Positions 1-11,680 of a DNA stretch of 64,000 bases are shown piece after piece. The stretch lies in assembly GCA_964017155.1 (NCBI GenBank), contig OZ024861.1, forward strand, positions 15,544,226 to 15,608,225. Direction: 5' to 3'. The notes below the pieces were generated by a model. It worked only from the letters and a program-made list of their open reading frames with translations. It was not told where the DNA came from and ran no database searches. The position numbers and the translations under genes were made by a program. The DNA comes from Oasisia sp. SBJ-2009 (lineage: Eukaryota; Annelida; Polychaeta; Sabellida; Siboglinidae). How positions within the stretch are numbered: the stretch's first letter is position 1; each line of letters begins with the position of its first letter.

Positions 1-1517
1 CCACAATATACGTGGATCAATATGTCCAACACATTTAACAAACAGTGTGTTAAAAATTCACACATCGATGTGATCCACACATAGAATCCAAAGTATTTTA
101 GTCAAATTACTGCGTTAACCTGTCCATGCAGGCTGTTATGTGACAGATCTGGCATTCAATTCCTCACTCTTTCAACATAAAGGCCATTCCAAGAACACCA
201 TCCGTGATGCAATCTCGACCGTGATGACTACATTACCAACTCATATCAAACACCTGGGTCCTACACTCCTCCCATCAGCCAGCCCACAATGGGCAGCTGC
301 CGTTGAGGCAGAGATGCCAACTGATGATCAGGCTGCAGGCAATCATGGGATGACTTGGGGAGCAAGAAGATGGCTACAGCCACAGGAGACAGACGAGAGC
401 TCTAGAGACGGGTCCTAGAAGACTGCAGCAGTCCCCGAATGCGTGTCTTCAAATAAGTGTTCTTTCTGATCGAAGCACAACATCCTACAAATCTACAATC
501 CCATGAGGTGCTCAACGTGCGTATCCAGAACTGGCTATAGCATTTAGTAATGATATCAAGACTTTTATCTAGATTTTTCTGAAAGCAGTAAGGTAATCAT
601 CAGTGATTCTGCTATAGAGACAAGGAAACTGATGAGATAATGTTTCTTAGATATATAATGGTAATAGAAACATTGATAGAAACATTATTCTAAAGATACG
701 GCACAAAGGCAACAATGTAGATTGCGCATCACAAATAGTTCCTTCTTGAAACAAAGATATTACACCCGTACTTAGAAGAAGTTGTTTAGTGGTACTATGA
801 TTATTTCTAGCAGTGCACACACGTGATGAGGAGTCGACAATTTCACACTCGATAAACTGATGCGTAGTAAGATGGATCAATTTCATGTGTTTTGTTGGAG
901 CGGTTGTTTACCAGGAGTACTCAGTCGATCATCAACATCCATCATGGGTTTAATCAGCCAGAGACGAGTGCCTTGGCTGCGGACTGGAGGCAGCATTGGG
1001 AGGGGGTTGGTGCACATTTCTCATCATACTGTGCACATTTGCACAAATGTTTGTAGCAATACTAAACACTGATAAAGAACGATGACACGCGGATCTGTCT
1101 CGGTGCGGGAGGGTCGATTACCGAGTGGAAGATTCATTCGGCACATTGCGAGAAGATCGAATGATTGACGACTCATTCATGCACCAACACGCACTGATCA
1201 TGCTAATCGTTCAGCATTTGTAAAATCCTGTTCCCGATACATTAATAAATGGGAATGTTGCAAAACTACACAAGAATCCTTGGCACAGATATATGAAGCT
1301 TTAAGGGTCGTTACGGTCTCTCCATCTGTATCACTGGATGTTCATCTTACTTGTCACACTAATGCATATTAATGCTGATCAAGGCACAGGGAATGTTCCA
1401 AGCTCTGTGTATTACAGAACCAAAAATTCTGTTATGTAACTTTCCTACATTCTCGACATTGGTGGGATTATCAGGCAGAGGCTCCCCTTTCCTCGAAGTG
1501 TTTGTCGACTGGGTGTC
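1..1517. other. Non-repetitive flank, one weak exon candidate
   Basis: Unique-looking mixed-composition DNA. Apart from the candidate exon at 132-418 I see no domain, RNA gene or clear transposon. Short frames at 647-886 and 860-1072 have no recognisable content. Confidence 0.4.
132..418 (+). CDS. Possible terminal exon, unrecognised
   Basis: An open frame of 95 codons plus a TAG stop begins directly after an acceptor-like CCTGTCCATGCAG at 119-131. In phase 2 it reads on without a stop, and it uses mixed, coding-like codons rather than repeats. The first ATG is at 140. The predicted peptide is hydrophilic and rich in Ser/Thr, with no motif I recognise. No polyadenylation signal follows closely and no partner exon is seen upstream in the window. 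It could equally be unique non-coding DNA with a chance open frame. Confidence 0.15.
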
Positions 1518-3075
1518 TTTAACAAGATTTAACAAGATTTAACAAGATTGCCACCTAGAGAATCAACTCAAGATGGCAGGTGGACAAGGAAGCCCTTTGG
1601 CTTATTGAGAGTCCAACCTATCTATCTAAATGTACCCCGCCCTTCTTAGGTACATGTCAATTTTATTTTTGAACATATTAACACTACTAGCACTTACACA
1701 ATCAGCCGATAATCTGTTCCAATCATTTACTGTTCTTTGTGAAAATGAAAATTTTCTAATATCTAATCTACACTGCTTCTTTGCTAATGTACATCCATGT
1801 CCTCTAGTCCTTCTCTCTTCCTTAACTGAGAAAAAAATAGTTCTGTCAATATTTTCATACCCATTCAATATTTTAAAAACTTCTATCTGGTCTCCTCGCA
1901 GTCTCCTGGTTTCTAGTGTTGTTAATCCACATTCTTTTAGACGCATTTCATAACTAATATTCCTGAGTTTTTGTATCATTTTGGTTGCTCTTCTTTGTAC
2001 TCTTTCTAGTATATCAATATCCTTCTTGCGATATGGCCTCCATGCCTGTATGCAATATTCTAAATGAGGCCTAACTATTGTTTTGTACAGTGGTATTATT
2101 AGTTCTTTTTCCTTGTACACTATATTTCGCCTAATTAATCCAAGAATTTGGTTTCCCTTCGCTGCTGCAATTGCACACTGTTCCGATACCTTCATATCAG
2201 CACTAATAGTTAACCCTAAGTCTTTTTCCTTTATGGTAGTATTTAGTACAGTATCACCCATTGTATATTGTGCATCTTCATTCCCATGTCCTGTGTGGAG
2301 GCATTTACACTTCCCATAATTAAACAGCATTTGCCACTTCTCAGACCATTCGGTCAACTTATTTAGATCATCTTGTAATTGCTGTCTATCTGTATCACTT
2401 TTTATTTTTCTGAACACTTTTGTATCATCCGCAAACTTCAACACCTTGCTTGTTATATCATCATCCAAATCATTGATATATATTAAGAACAAAATAGGTC
2501 CCAATACTGATCCCTGTGGTACTCCACTCAAAACCGATTTCCAGTTTGAAACCTCCCCATCAACTACTACTCTTTGTCTTCTATCAATAAGCCATTTTTC
2601 TATCCAGTTAATCATAACATTGCCTATGCCATGGGCCTTCAGTTTAAGTAGTAATCTTTGATGTGGCCCTTTGTCAAAAGCTTTTTTAAAATCTAAGTAT
2701 ATTATATCTACTGGTGATCCCTCATCTACCCACTTTGTGACATCTTCCAAAAAACATAAGATATTTGTTAAGCATGACCTCGCTTTTAGAAACCCATGTT
2801 GAGATGGGTTAATCAAGTTATTTTTAACAAGAAAATCAACCAAGTGATCTTTAATTAGTCTTTCTAATAGTTTACAAATCACCGATGTTAAACTCACTGG
2901 TCTATAGTTCTCTGACTTGCTTCTTGATCCTTTTTTAAATAATGGTATGATGTTTGCTTCTTTCCATTCTAACGGAACTACTCCTTCCTCTAATGCCAAA
3001 TTGAACACTGTTGCAAGTGGTGTGCTAATTTGTTCTACAATTTCCAGTCTTGCAAAGAACGAGACTTGGGAATGT
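1518..3075 (-). mobile_element. 5'-truncated CR1-like LINE with a decamer tail
   Basis: On the minus strand the frame enters inside the reverse transcriptase domain, continues to the ORF2 stop near 1626, and passes through a short 3' UTR. It ends in three copies of a 10-bp tail unit (AACAAGATTT on the plus strand, 1522-1551). Stops lie just upstream of about 3075, consistent with 5' truncation during insertion. Tandem short repeats at the 3' end are typical of CR1-group elements, though the unit here is 10 bp rather than the 8-bp unit known from vertebrate CR1. Confidence 0.8.
1626..3008 (-). pseudogene. CR1-like reverse transcriptase, C-terminal 460 residues
   Basis: Non-LTR reverse transcriptase fragment that would have copied LINE RNA at a nicked target. 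Visible blocks in order: the KKGSRSKSENYRPVSL finger motif; SQHGFLKARSCLTNIL; YLDFKKAFD with the first catalytic Asp; SGVPQGSVLGPILF; and the KFADDTK active-site box. The thumb and C-terminal region follow, with RPHLEYCIQAW and ERVQRRATKMI. The usual VPH after KAFD reads GPH here, a probable inactivating change. No endonuclease domain is present. The listed start is a GTG inside the domain (the frame is open to about 3075), so it is not a true start codon. No frameshift is seen in this part, so the insertion is fairly young. Confidence 0.85.
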
Positions 3076-3104
3076 CATTAAAAAGGTAACTGTGACATGG
3101 TCGT

Positions 3105-3165
3105 ACAAAAATCCACCACTGTCTACAGCAGGTACTCATTCATACAGCTGTGTAAACTGGAGCTG
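3105..3165. repeat. Dispersed repeat, copy 1
   Basis: The stretch starting TCCACCACTGTC and continuing through GGTACTCATTCATACAGCTG is clearly related to 14098-14152. The family is unidentified and looks old and diverged. Confidence 0.4.
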
Positions 3166-3285
3166 CGTACAGTGATTGAACTTGACCTATGTTCTACATG
3201 GCAGAACAGGATTCCAACCCAGGTCCATCTAGACACATGTGGTTAAAGACACATGCAGTGTTCTTTTAAGATCACAAAGTCACAA

Positions 3286-3475
3286 GTTGAAAACTCATTT
3301 GTCTGTACACTAGTTGCTCTGTACACTTTCTACATCAATTGTTGAAGGCTCATTTGTCTGTACACTAGTTGCTCTGTACACTTTCTACATCAGTTGTTGA
3401 AAACTCATTTGTCTGTACACTAGTTGCTCTGCACTCTTTCCTCATAAGTTGTTGAAGACTCATCTGTCTACAGGA
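3286..3475. repeat. 55-bp tandem repeat, about 3.5 copies
   Basis: Units start at 3286, 3341, 3396 and 3451, exactly 55 bp apart, each opening with GTTGAA and containing CTCATTTGTCTGTACACTAG. The last unit is partial. It abuts the LINE 3' end at 3545. Confidence 0.9.
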
Positions 3476-3544
3476 AAACATCAGTGGTTGGGTTTGTATT
3501 GCTATTTCCTTTCTAAATATCTGTTTCCTTAAATCTTGATCAAT

Positions 3545-3905
3545 CAATCAATTTCAATCAATTTCACTTTATTGTCCTTATAAAGGATATGCATTGTACA
3601 ACTCATGATCACATCTAAAATATATGGGATGGTCACAACAAAATGCAAGTGAATTTCCAGATGTATCCACTACAAGAACAATTCAACCGGTTGACAGCAA
3701 TATGACTCATTTAGAATTCAACATTCTAATGGCCATAGGCACAAAACTCCTGCTAAAGCGAGATGTTTTACATTTTATACAACGGTATCTCCTTTGAGAC
3801 GGAAGTACATGGAAGAACATAGCGAGTGGGTGATCAGACTCAGTAGCGACAGAACGAGCTTTCTTCAAAATTGCATGTAAATAATAACAATAAATCCAGT
3901 CAATA
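3545..3905 (-). mobile_element. LINE 3' end with ATTG-type tail
   Basis: On the minus strand a short C-terminal LINE ORF is followed by a 3' UTR ending in GGACAATAAAGTGAAATTG and ATTGATTG repeats (plus strand 3541-3575). The GGACAATAAAGT end motif recurs at about 34772-34784 before a different ATTG-rich tail, which suggests a related family. Confidence 0.65.
3707..3905 (-). pseudogene. LINE ORF C-terminal remnant
   Basis: An open frame of about 65 codons on the minus strand ends at 3707. It reads ATESDHPLAMFFHVLPS, then RRYRCIKCKTSRFSRSF and VPMAIRMLN. The pattern D-HPL, SGRR-like, a basic K-T-R stretch, then SF-P-AIR-LN matches the C-terminus of some invertebrate LINE ORF2 proteins. No upstream reverse transcriptase is attached, so the copy is strongly 5'-truncated. 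It has no start codon of its own. Confidence 0.55.
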
Positions 3906-4738
3906 ATACATCAGTTTAACACAAGCATCATCATACAGTATAATATTATTATTATTTATATTTATTGCACGATATGTTTATTTATATTTTTACTCTTTTC
4001 CTTGTAATTTCTGCCTTGTTTTGATTTTTCGTGTACGTTGGTGAATGTACATACTTTTTCAATAAAATATATGTTTGTTATTATTGCTTTACCGACACAA
4101 AATATTCATGTGGAATAAGGAAGTAATTCAGCCACAATGACACATTTAGACAAAACAAAACACACAGCAGTACACCATGGTGCAATCTCCCTCCCGCAGT
4201 GCATCATCTTCCGAACTGAAGACTAAGTCATTCATGCCTGTAGACGCAATGACATTGAAATGAAGGCCGTTTCCCAAATCGATTCCATTACAGTGAAAGC
4301 ATAAGAATCACTTCGTTCCGAGAAGCTAATAGAATTAATTAAGGGCCGACCGTGATGCACGGTCATTCTACGCGTAGTCCGCGGCGGCATTTCCATGAAT
4401 CCAATCAACACAGCTGCGGATGTCACGTCATTTTCCTCAATGTCACACATTCACGTTAACGTAATTTCCATAGCACTTACACCGCACACATACATGTCTG
4501 CGTGAAATGGGCGCAGGGAATAGAAAAGGGACGATTCAGAAAAGAAACGCACTACACAGCCACATGGAAGTAACTGGGTTACATGAAGTATGCGTGGGGC
4601 TGGACATTTCACTTGTCCATCAGTTCGCAACAACTGAATTTGTGGCTGGACAAGTGTGTTGTCCGCAGGAAAGCTTTGCTGTTTACAGCCAGGTCATCTA
4701 GTAAACGAGTACCTACGTGCCTGCTCTCTAAGGTGTCT

Positions 4739-4740
<2 letters not shown>
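3906..4740. other. Unique intergenic stretch
   Basis: AT-rich to about 4100, then balanced-composition sequence (4180-4640) without a convincing exon. The latter contains AATTAATTAAGGGCCG and a short hairpin (ACCGTGATGCACGGT at 4350-4364). Possibly a regulatory island; function not shown. Confidence 0.3.
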
Positions 4741-4741
<1 letters not shown>

Positions 4742-4790
<49 letters not shown>

Positions 4791-4823
4791 CATACATATA
4801 CATATACATATATATATATATAT
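4742..4823. repeat. (TA)n microsatellite with TATACA variants
   Basis: 82 bp of TA dinucleotides with interspersed CATACATATA units. Frames across it are artefacts. Confidence 0.95.
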
Positions 4824-6214
4824 GATGATAATCCACCTATTGCCACTGATCTGCTGACAGGAATTGCATGGTGTGAGAGGGGGCTGCTGATGAGAGGCGG
4901 AGTTGGGAGGGAGCTGCTCACTGGGGAGTGGATGTAGGGAGTTGCAGACAGGAGGCAGTGTTGGAAGGGGACCAGTGGAAGATTACAATACATTGTTGGG
5001 GAGGGGATTCCAGTTGAAGGCTACAATAGAAAGAGCAACACAGCAGGACAGACACATCTGTGCATCTATGTCTGGCAGTAAACACCCAGTATCTGATGCA
5101 GCCCGTGTGTGGGAATGAAGTGAGTGTATCTGTAGACTCAAAGTCACAGTCGTCCTGAAGGATGAAGGGGCTCAGCCTATCAGCAATGACGGATTCACAC
5201 TCAACTCCCCCAAGACACCCACCTTCCCACCGACACACATCCATTACAACTGTGATGTATCTTCCGAATTTATCAACATACGTACACCAGTGTATTGCTC
5301 TTCAGGTTTAGGACAAATATTCTGAAGCTATATACTGTCACTGCCACTGTCTGTCTGCCAAATCTGTTTAGAAGGCTCGTTTAGCAGCATTGCTCGTTAG
5401 AATGTTTGTCTGCAAAATGTTTAAATTATAAACAATCACATGTACGCACGCATGCACGCAAGCACTTACACACACACACCACACATTTACTAATCAACTT
5501 TAACTTATAACTTATGTAGTTTATACCTATTTGTATGTACCAGTTTATGCTTTTAGCTGAAATACATATATTTGTAGCCACAATTATGCTGTGCATTTTA
5601 TCATATACAGGCACCTTTCAGTTATGTTGGAAATATATACATTTTTATACCTGTTTGTATAAACCAGCTTATGTTTTTTAACTGAATTTAACGTATTTGT
5701 AAATCGTCTAAAATTCACAAATAAAACTGAAAGAAATGAAAAGACAATAAACGTATCCAGAATAGCAGATGAGATAAGTTGATCAAACACATTGTCCCAT
5801 CAAGTCACAATGTGGCACAACTGTTACATATCCATACATTCTGTGTGCATTTTGAGAAAATGCACACAGAAACCCATATAGCATACCATCATACCGTATA
5901 AAATATACGGTACGTACCGAGTACCATACACAGGCAAATGATGCCCAGCTCTACTATGACCTGAGCCGAGGCAGTGTGTGTGCCTGACTTGCCACTTTGT
6001 CACGTGGCCTTCAGCCTTAATCTAGTCACAATTACCAGCCCGATATCCCAGCTTCAAAAAAACGAGCAAACATCTCCTCATTAGGAATTCATGCAGTGTC
6101 TGTGCAGTGTAGCTCATCAATACTCATTTCTACAGAGCAGTGCTCAATTTGTTGAACATGCTCCCACGTTTTCTTACAACAGTCCGTTCGTGTGCTGTCG
6201 CTACCATTCCTATC
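4824..6214. other. Intergenic DNA with a short local duplication
   Basis: No gene recognised. Two diverged copies of a roughly 60-bp AT-rich segment lie about 122 bp apart (5521-5578 and 5642-5704; both contain TATACC-TTTGTAT-CAG-TTATG). 5838-5879 holds a short inverted repeat around TGTGTGCATTTTG and AAAATGCACACA. Confidence 0.4.
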
Positions 6215-6307
6215 ATTTTGATTAGTATAGCCTGTTGGTAGAATATTCTTCTGGTTTATGTTAGTATAGCCTGTGTGCACAATGTTTTTCCCATTTCTAT
6301 TAGGATA

Positions 6308-6387
<80 letters not shown>

Positions 6388-6710
6388 AACATTCTTCACG
6401 TTTCTATTAGGATAGTCTGTTTGTACAACTTGTTTCCCTGTTTCTTTCAGGATAGCTTGCTTGTAGAATGTTCTTCGCATTTCCGTTAGGACAGATCGTT
6501 TGTAGAATGTTCTTCCTATTTTTATTAGTATAGCCTGTGCTCTGTGTAATGTCTATTAGGATAGTCCGCTTGTGTAATTAATGAAAGTTCTTCCTACTTT
6601 TATTAGGATAAATCATTGTTTATGTAATGTTGTTCTCATGTTATTAGAATAACCTGTTTTGTGGTGTTTCTTCCCGTAGTGTAGCCTATTTGTGTGTCAT
6701 TCTTCCCGCT
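6215..6710. repeat. Degenerate ~46-bp minisatellite split by (TG)39
   Basis: About ten diverged units share the pattern TTCTTCC-ATTTCTATTAGGATAGCCTG-TTGTA. A perfect (TG)n run occupies 6309-6386 inside one unit. Confidence 0.7.
6309..6386. repeat. (TG)39 microsatellite
   Basis: Uninterrupted TG dinucleotides, 78 bp, within the older minisatellite. Confidence 0.98.
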
Positions 6711-7854
6711 AATGTAATAACACATCCTGGCTTACTATAAATATATAATTATTTTGTGTGAAACTTCTTAAATGGACCTACGTTATTATCAAATGTGTAC
6801 TCACATATGTCAGACCTCACAACATCCCACACTACACTCCTAAACATAAGTTGCTACTTAGAGCTGCTGCAATAAAACTCTCTCACTTATCAACGAAACA
6901 GTAACCATATTTCGTCAATTACTAATTGTGGATCTGGGGACAATTTTGAACACTAATGTTTTTAAGAGCTCTTTTAATCCTTACAGCGATCATGAATACC
7001 TGAAAACTGTCAACACCACGACAGGCCAGCTGGACATTATCTCTGGTGTCTCACGGAAATAGTGTCTTTGGTAAAATGTCACTAGATATTTGTGTTTTGA
7101 ATAACCTCATTTGATTTAACAGCGGATTTTGCTTAATTATGAATTTCCTTAAGAGCTTTTCTTCTTACTGAAACAGTTCTCTGATTCCAGTCTGTACTGT
7201 TGTAGATTGACAGAGACAAGACTTCAGCAGGCAGCAGTACCATAGAGGAGACTGACCTAGTCCCATGAGAACACACAGCCTGTCCAACACATTCATCTGC
7301 TGTCCTGAGGCGCTGTTGGAGAAACAAGATGGGGGACATCCAAATTGAGTGGATCCTGCTCCATAGGGAGGGCAATGACACTCTGTAAGTGTTATATATG
7401 GGCTCAGGTCAGCACTGACCATCAGAGAGAAATGCTGACCACTGTTGGAGTGAAGATAATTCTATGATAATAAGGACTGGCTGATTCTCCTTATCCAAAA
7501 AATATTTGTAGCTAACACAGAATCTGCAATACAGAAACAAGGAAGTGTCTTGAAGAAATTAACTAAACTGGTGGTAGAATGTTTTTGTTTTACCTTTATC
7601 CATTTTGGAACCATTCTGAAAGGTTTTTGGAAGCATGTCCAAATAACTATATGCTCAGCAACTTGCTCAATTTCAAGACATAAGACAACTGGCAGTTTTA
7701 ATTAGTATACTGAAGAATATACAAACCTGGAATAACTCAATTTGTTTATTTTACCTGAGTGTCTGATTGAATGTCTACATTGAAAAAATATAGCCAGGTA
7801 GACCCCACAATATGGTCACTATCTGCAGTCATTCCATCCAGGTCTTAATAACAC

Positions 7855-7855
<1 letters not shown>
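6711..7855. other. Intergenic DNA, nothing recognised
   Basis: Short frames on the minus strand at 7133-7422 overlap each other in two registers and show no motif. No splice-supported exon or transposon end is seen. Confidence 0.35.
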
Positions 7856-7907
<52 letters not shown>

Positions 7908-7917
7908 TATATACATA

Positions 7918-7967
<50 letters not shown>

Positions 7968-8038
7968 GCACACATGTATATATAATTATATATATATAAT
8001 TATATATATATATATATATACACAATTATATATATACT

Positions 8039-8093
<55 letters not shown>
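7856..8093. repeat. Long compound (TA)n microsatellite
   Basis: About 240 bp of TA repeats with ATAATTATA and CATATGCACACATG interruptions. Confidence 0.95.
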
Positions 8094-8983
8094 ATAAACA
8101 TACAACGCTAAATTTGGGTAACAATATGATTCATAGGTTATTGTGAAGACTATAATTTTATATACTTCTTGTTATTGAAATAATCACAGTACTCTGGAAG
8201 TACAAGTTATCTACGCATTGCAGACAGAAATCCATTATATCAAGGCTAAACTAAATTACATGGTGTAAGCAGTCTTTGTGATTCCAAACATGTGAACATT
8301 GATTTTAGTCACACTCGCCAAAGTTACACAGCAACCATGTCAGCATACAATGCTGCCCTCTAGTGAACAGCCTCAGACTGAATTGTGTGACATGTGCTGC
8401 CCCCTTGCAGAACAGGTAGAAATAGCCAATACACAACAAGACAACGCATGAAGAAGCCACTAAAACACATTTTGCTGCCAGGAACATCCTTGACCAATCA
8501 GACCTTTTGGAAATATAAAGGCATTACTTTTGCCTCAAGGGGTAATTTTCCTTGACCATTTGGCACCTGGTATTTAAACCGTCTGGAAAACGTTAACATA
8601 ATCCCATACACTTACTAACAAGCTAGATAACCTACCGGGTAATCCCGCCTTATAAACATACAACATTCATATGACAAAGTGTCACAGGGCGGACGTCTTA
8701 GTATCACACCAAAAGCAGGAGTCAGGAAGCCATCTTGATCACCTTGACTCAGGTAAAATCTCTCCCAACTACGAACAACACCGAAGATATGAATGAAAAC
8801 GTGAACTTACAAGTGCTCCCCGTCGGAGGTGGGGTGGTTATGAGTTGGATGGGCCCATCCTGTGGGTTGTAGGCACTCACCCCTAGAACACACAACAGGA
8901 ACCCGGCTTGAATCAATAAATGAATTTCGACAGATTTGGAAATTCCGATGTGAGAAGCCGAGATGCCGCTTTTGTGCTAGAAT
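8094..8983. other. Intergenic DNA, nothing recognised
   Basis: Mixed composition with no supported coding region. It ends at the TTAA that flanks the MITE beginning at 8988. Confidence 0.35.
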
Positions 8984-8987
8984 TTAA

Positions 8988-9482
8988 AGCGTCATGACCC
9001 GTTCGTGGCTTTTAATTTGTATTGCAAAATCATGTTATATGGCATAAATTATACCTATTATAGCGTAAAAACAGTCAAAATATATTTTCATATACCATTT
9101 AGGGGTTGAAAATAGACGCAGTAAGGGGTGTTTAACTCTGTTTACATATCGACCACGACGCGTTTTTTCGAAACCGTTGTAGGCGTGGCTAAAAGCCCAG
9201 AAGAAAATGCATGATCACGCGATGCAGTATCACGTGAACACAAGTTGACACCACTAACGCCACACCCAGCCAGGTGCACAGTCCGCAGTTGGTAAAGGTC
9301 AAAGTGTGGGTGTCACTCGTGGCGATTTGAGTGACAGCATATATTCAACGTTTAACATTACGAAATCAGTTCTGTTTCGATAAAACATTTATTGGCGGTC
9401 AGGACACTTCAATAGTTATAACTTATACTGATTAACATGATTTTTCAATAAAAATAAAAAGCCACGAACGGACCATGTCGCT
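8988..9482. mobile_element. 495-bp TTAA-flanked MITE
   Basis: Flanked by TTAA on both sides (8984-8987 and 9483-9486). The left end AGCGTCATGACCCGTTCGTG and the reverse complement of the right end AGCGACATGGTCCGTTCGTG are inverted copies. Similarity extends about 75 bp, with roughly 6 mismatches in the first 50. The interior has no coding capacity. A TTAA target duplication is the hallmark of the piggyBac superfamily, so this is probably a non-autonomous relative. Confidence 0.75.
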
Positions 9483-9486
9483 TTAA

Positions 9487-10089
9487 GTGGGGATTTGGGA
9501 GCAAGACGCCTATGGCACTAACATCACCTAGCCGAAGCATCTTGTCGCTCAGTGGTAAAATTGTTTTTACTGCCGCAGGGTCTGTCTGAAAAAAATGTTT
9601 TTTCCACATTATTAAACGTGACATTAAAGCCGAATGTATACACATGTTTGTATCCCGTGAACATGAAAATGATAAGTTCAAATATTTAATACGTCCCAAA
9701 ATATTCAATACGGTCATCTTTGTATCTTGCTTGCTGTGTAACATAACCGCTACTAGGATACAGTGTGCCTACTTTTACATGCACACCCTGGAAGCTTATC
9801 AGTTAAGAATAGAGTGCTGCTAGATCGTGTGGTACGTGTAGTCAGCCAACAAAACCATTGGCATGACACTCCCTACAGTGGATGAACTCTATGAAACATA
9901 TATGACGAAAAAACAAGGGACATCTTAAAGGACACTTCTCACCCATTACATGATTTCTACCATGTTGCACAATCTGGTTGTAGGTACATTTCCGAAAGAA
10001 CACGCACGAACTGTTATCGAAACACATTTCTTCCAACTTCTATTAGGCTAATAAACACAAAATCGGGGAGGGGAAATTGATCGGGGAGG
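9487..10089. other. Intergenic DNA, nothing recognised
   Basis: No gene, RNA or repeat structure that I can support. Confidence 0.35.
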
Positions 10090-10325
10090 ATGGGGGATAG
10101 AATGGGGCATACTACTTTCCTACAACTTTGCACTGTCACTACAAATGTTGTTGTGTTATGTGAATATTTACCACAAGAATTTCCTCTTTGGGGGACTATT
10201 AAAGGTTATTGTATTGTATTGTATTGTATTGTATTGTATTGTATTGTATTGTATTGTATTGTATTGTATTGTATTGTATTGTATTGTATTGTATTGTATT
10301 GTATTGTATTGTATTGTATTGTATT
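10090..10325 (+). mobile_element. LINE 3' UTR end with (TATTG)n tail
   Basis: The segment GAATTTCCTCTTTGGGGGAC then TATTAAAGG precedes 24 units of TATTG (10207-10325). It matches the LINE end at 34755-34795 (GAATTTCCTGATCTGGGACA then ATAAAG, followed by TATTG units). This is therefore the tail of an older plus-strand LINE rather than a random microsatellite. The 5' boundary is uncertain. Confidence 0.6.
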
Positions 10326-11680
10326 TTCACTCAACAGAAACTGCTCTTTTAAAAGTACACAATGACATAAACCTTAACATTGATAATGGCAAAGTTACTG
10401 CACTGACCCTGCTTGACCTATCCGCCGCTTTCGACACCATTGACCACGACATTCTCATTACACGCTTATCAACGTGGTACGGGATATCTGGCACAGCCTT
10501 GAGCTGGTTTACTTCATACCTTACTGACAGATGGCAAGCCATTAAAATAGGTAACTGCTTCTCAGACATGCTGCCCACCTCTTGTGGTGTCCCCCAGGGT
10601 TCTGTTTTGGGTCCGTTGCTTTTCACTCTGTACACAACACCATTAAGCTCAGTTATCCAGAGTCACAACCTGGATCATCACCTTTATGCAGATGACACAC
10701 AAATCTATGTTTCTCTTACCACACCAGATACTTGTCGCTCCCTAAACCAGCTCAGGGATTGTCTCCAAGATGTCTCCCTCTGGATGAAAAATAGTAAATT
10801 AAAACTAAATGCAGATAAGACTGAATTTCTCATCATTGGTACCTCAACGCAGCGGGCAAAACTCAATGGCTTTTTCCCGACACATATTCTGAGTCAGAGT
10901 ATCACACCAGCCACCTCAGTTTTAAATCTCGGAGTAACGTTTGATGAAAACTTCAATTTCAAAAAACATATCTCGAAAACATGCCGTTGCTGTTTTTACC
11001 ATATCCGTGATCTTGGCCGTATCCGCCGGTTTTTATCACTTTCCGTTGCTAAAACCATTGCCACAGCTCTAGTAAGCAGCAGACTCGACTACTGCAATTC
11101 CCTCCTTTACAATACCGCAAACAAGGACATAGCAAAACTTCAGCGTGTCCAAAATTGTTTAGCAAGGGTAGTCACGCGTTCTCCTCGTTTTTCTCGCTCG
11201 GTGCCGCTTCTAAAATCACTGCATTGGCTACCTGTGCACTATCGCATCATTTTCAAAATTTGTACAGTAGCCTATCAAGCACTCTCATCTACACAACCAG
11301 CATATCTAAATTCAATGCTAACTCCAACAAGAAATTCCAGACAGCTACGCTCAACCAGTAGTAATCTAGAAAGCCGGGACCCGAGCTTTCTCGGTTGCCG
11401 CACCAACGGTGTGGAATTCGCTTCCTGCCAGGGTTAAATCACAAGGTAATATAGTTTCATTCCGCCGACATCTAAAAACCTATCTCTTTAATGCTGCCTA
11501 TCCTCCTTAGCCTCCTAGCTTTTCCATCCATCCGTTGACGCATTGCTTTCGATTATGAGATTGATTAATCCCCTGGTTTTGTCGCGCCACTGAGCTTGAT
11601 TTTCGAGGATATTGGCGCAAAAGAAGTTACTATTATTATTATTATTGTATTGTATTGTATTGTATTGTATTGTATTGTGT
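10326..11680 (+). mobile_element. 5'-truncated L2-like LINE with (ATT)n(TATTG)n tail
   Basis: Starts abruptly inside the reverse transcriptase, directly joined to the pentanucleotide tail of the preceding element. It continues through the ORF2 C-terminus (stop at 11510) and a short 3' UTR, and ends in ATT repeats (about 11628-11646) followed by seven TATTG units (11645-11679). The pentanucleotide at both ends is the most unusual aspect of the insertion. Confidence 0.8.
10327..11510 (+). pseudogene. L2-like reverse transcriptase, frameshifted
   Basis: The fragment begins at HSTETALLKV, deep in the finger region. Blocks in order: LLDLSAAFDTIDHDIL with the first catalytic Asp; WFTSYLTDR; CGVPQGSVLGPLLF; HHLYADDTQIY, the active-site YADD box; SSRLDYCNSLLYN; LQRVQNCLARVV; and LHWLPVHYRI. 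The main frame stops at 11437 after a frameshift near 11385. The shifted frame continues with APTVWNSLPARVK and SFRRHLKTYLFNAAYP to a stop at 11510, the expected L2/CR1-type C-terminus. The endonuclease and N-terminus are missing. A long frame starting at 10145 in the pentanucleotide array only reads into this domain by chance. Confidence 0.85.

Noticed and set aside
10145..10325. N-terminal extension of the L2-like frame through the pentanucleotide
   Set aside because: The repeated Val-Leu-Tyr-Cys-Ile residues come from (TATTG)n; homology to reverse transcriptase starts only at about 10330.
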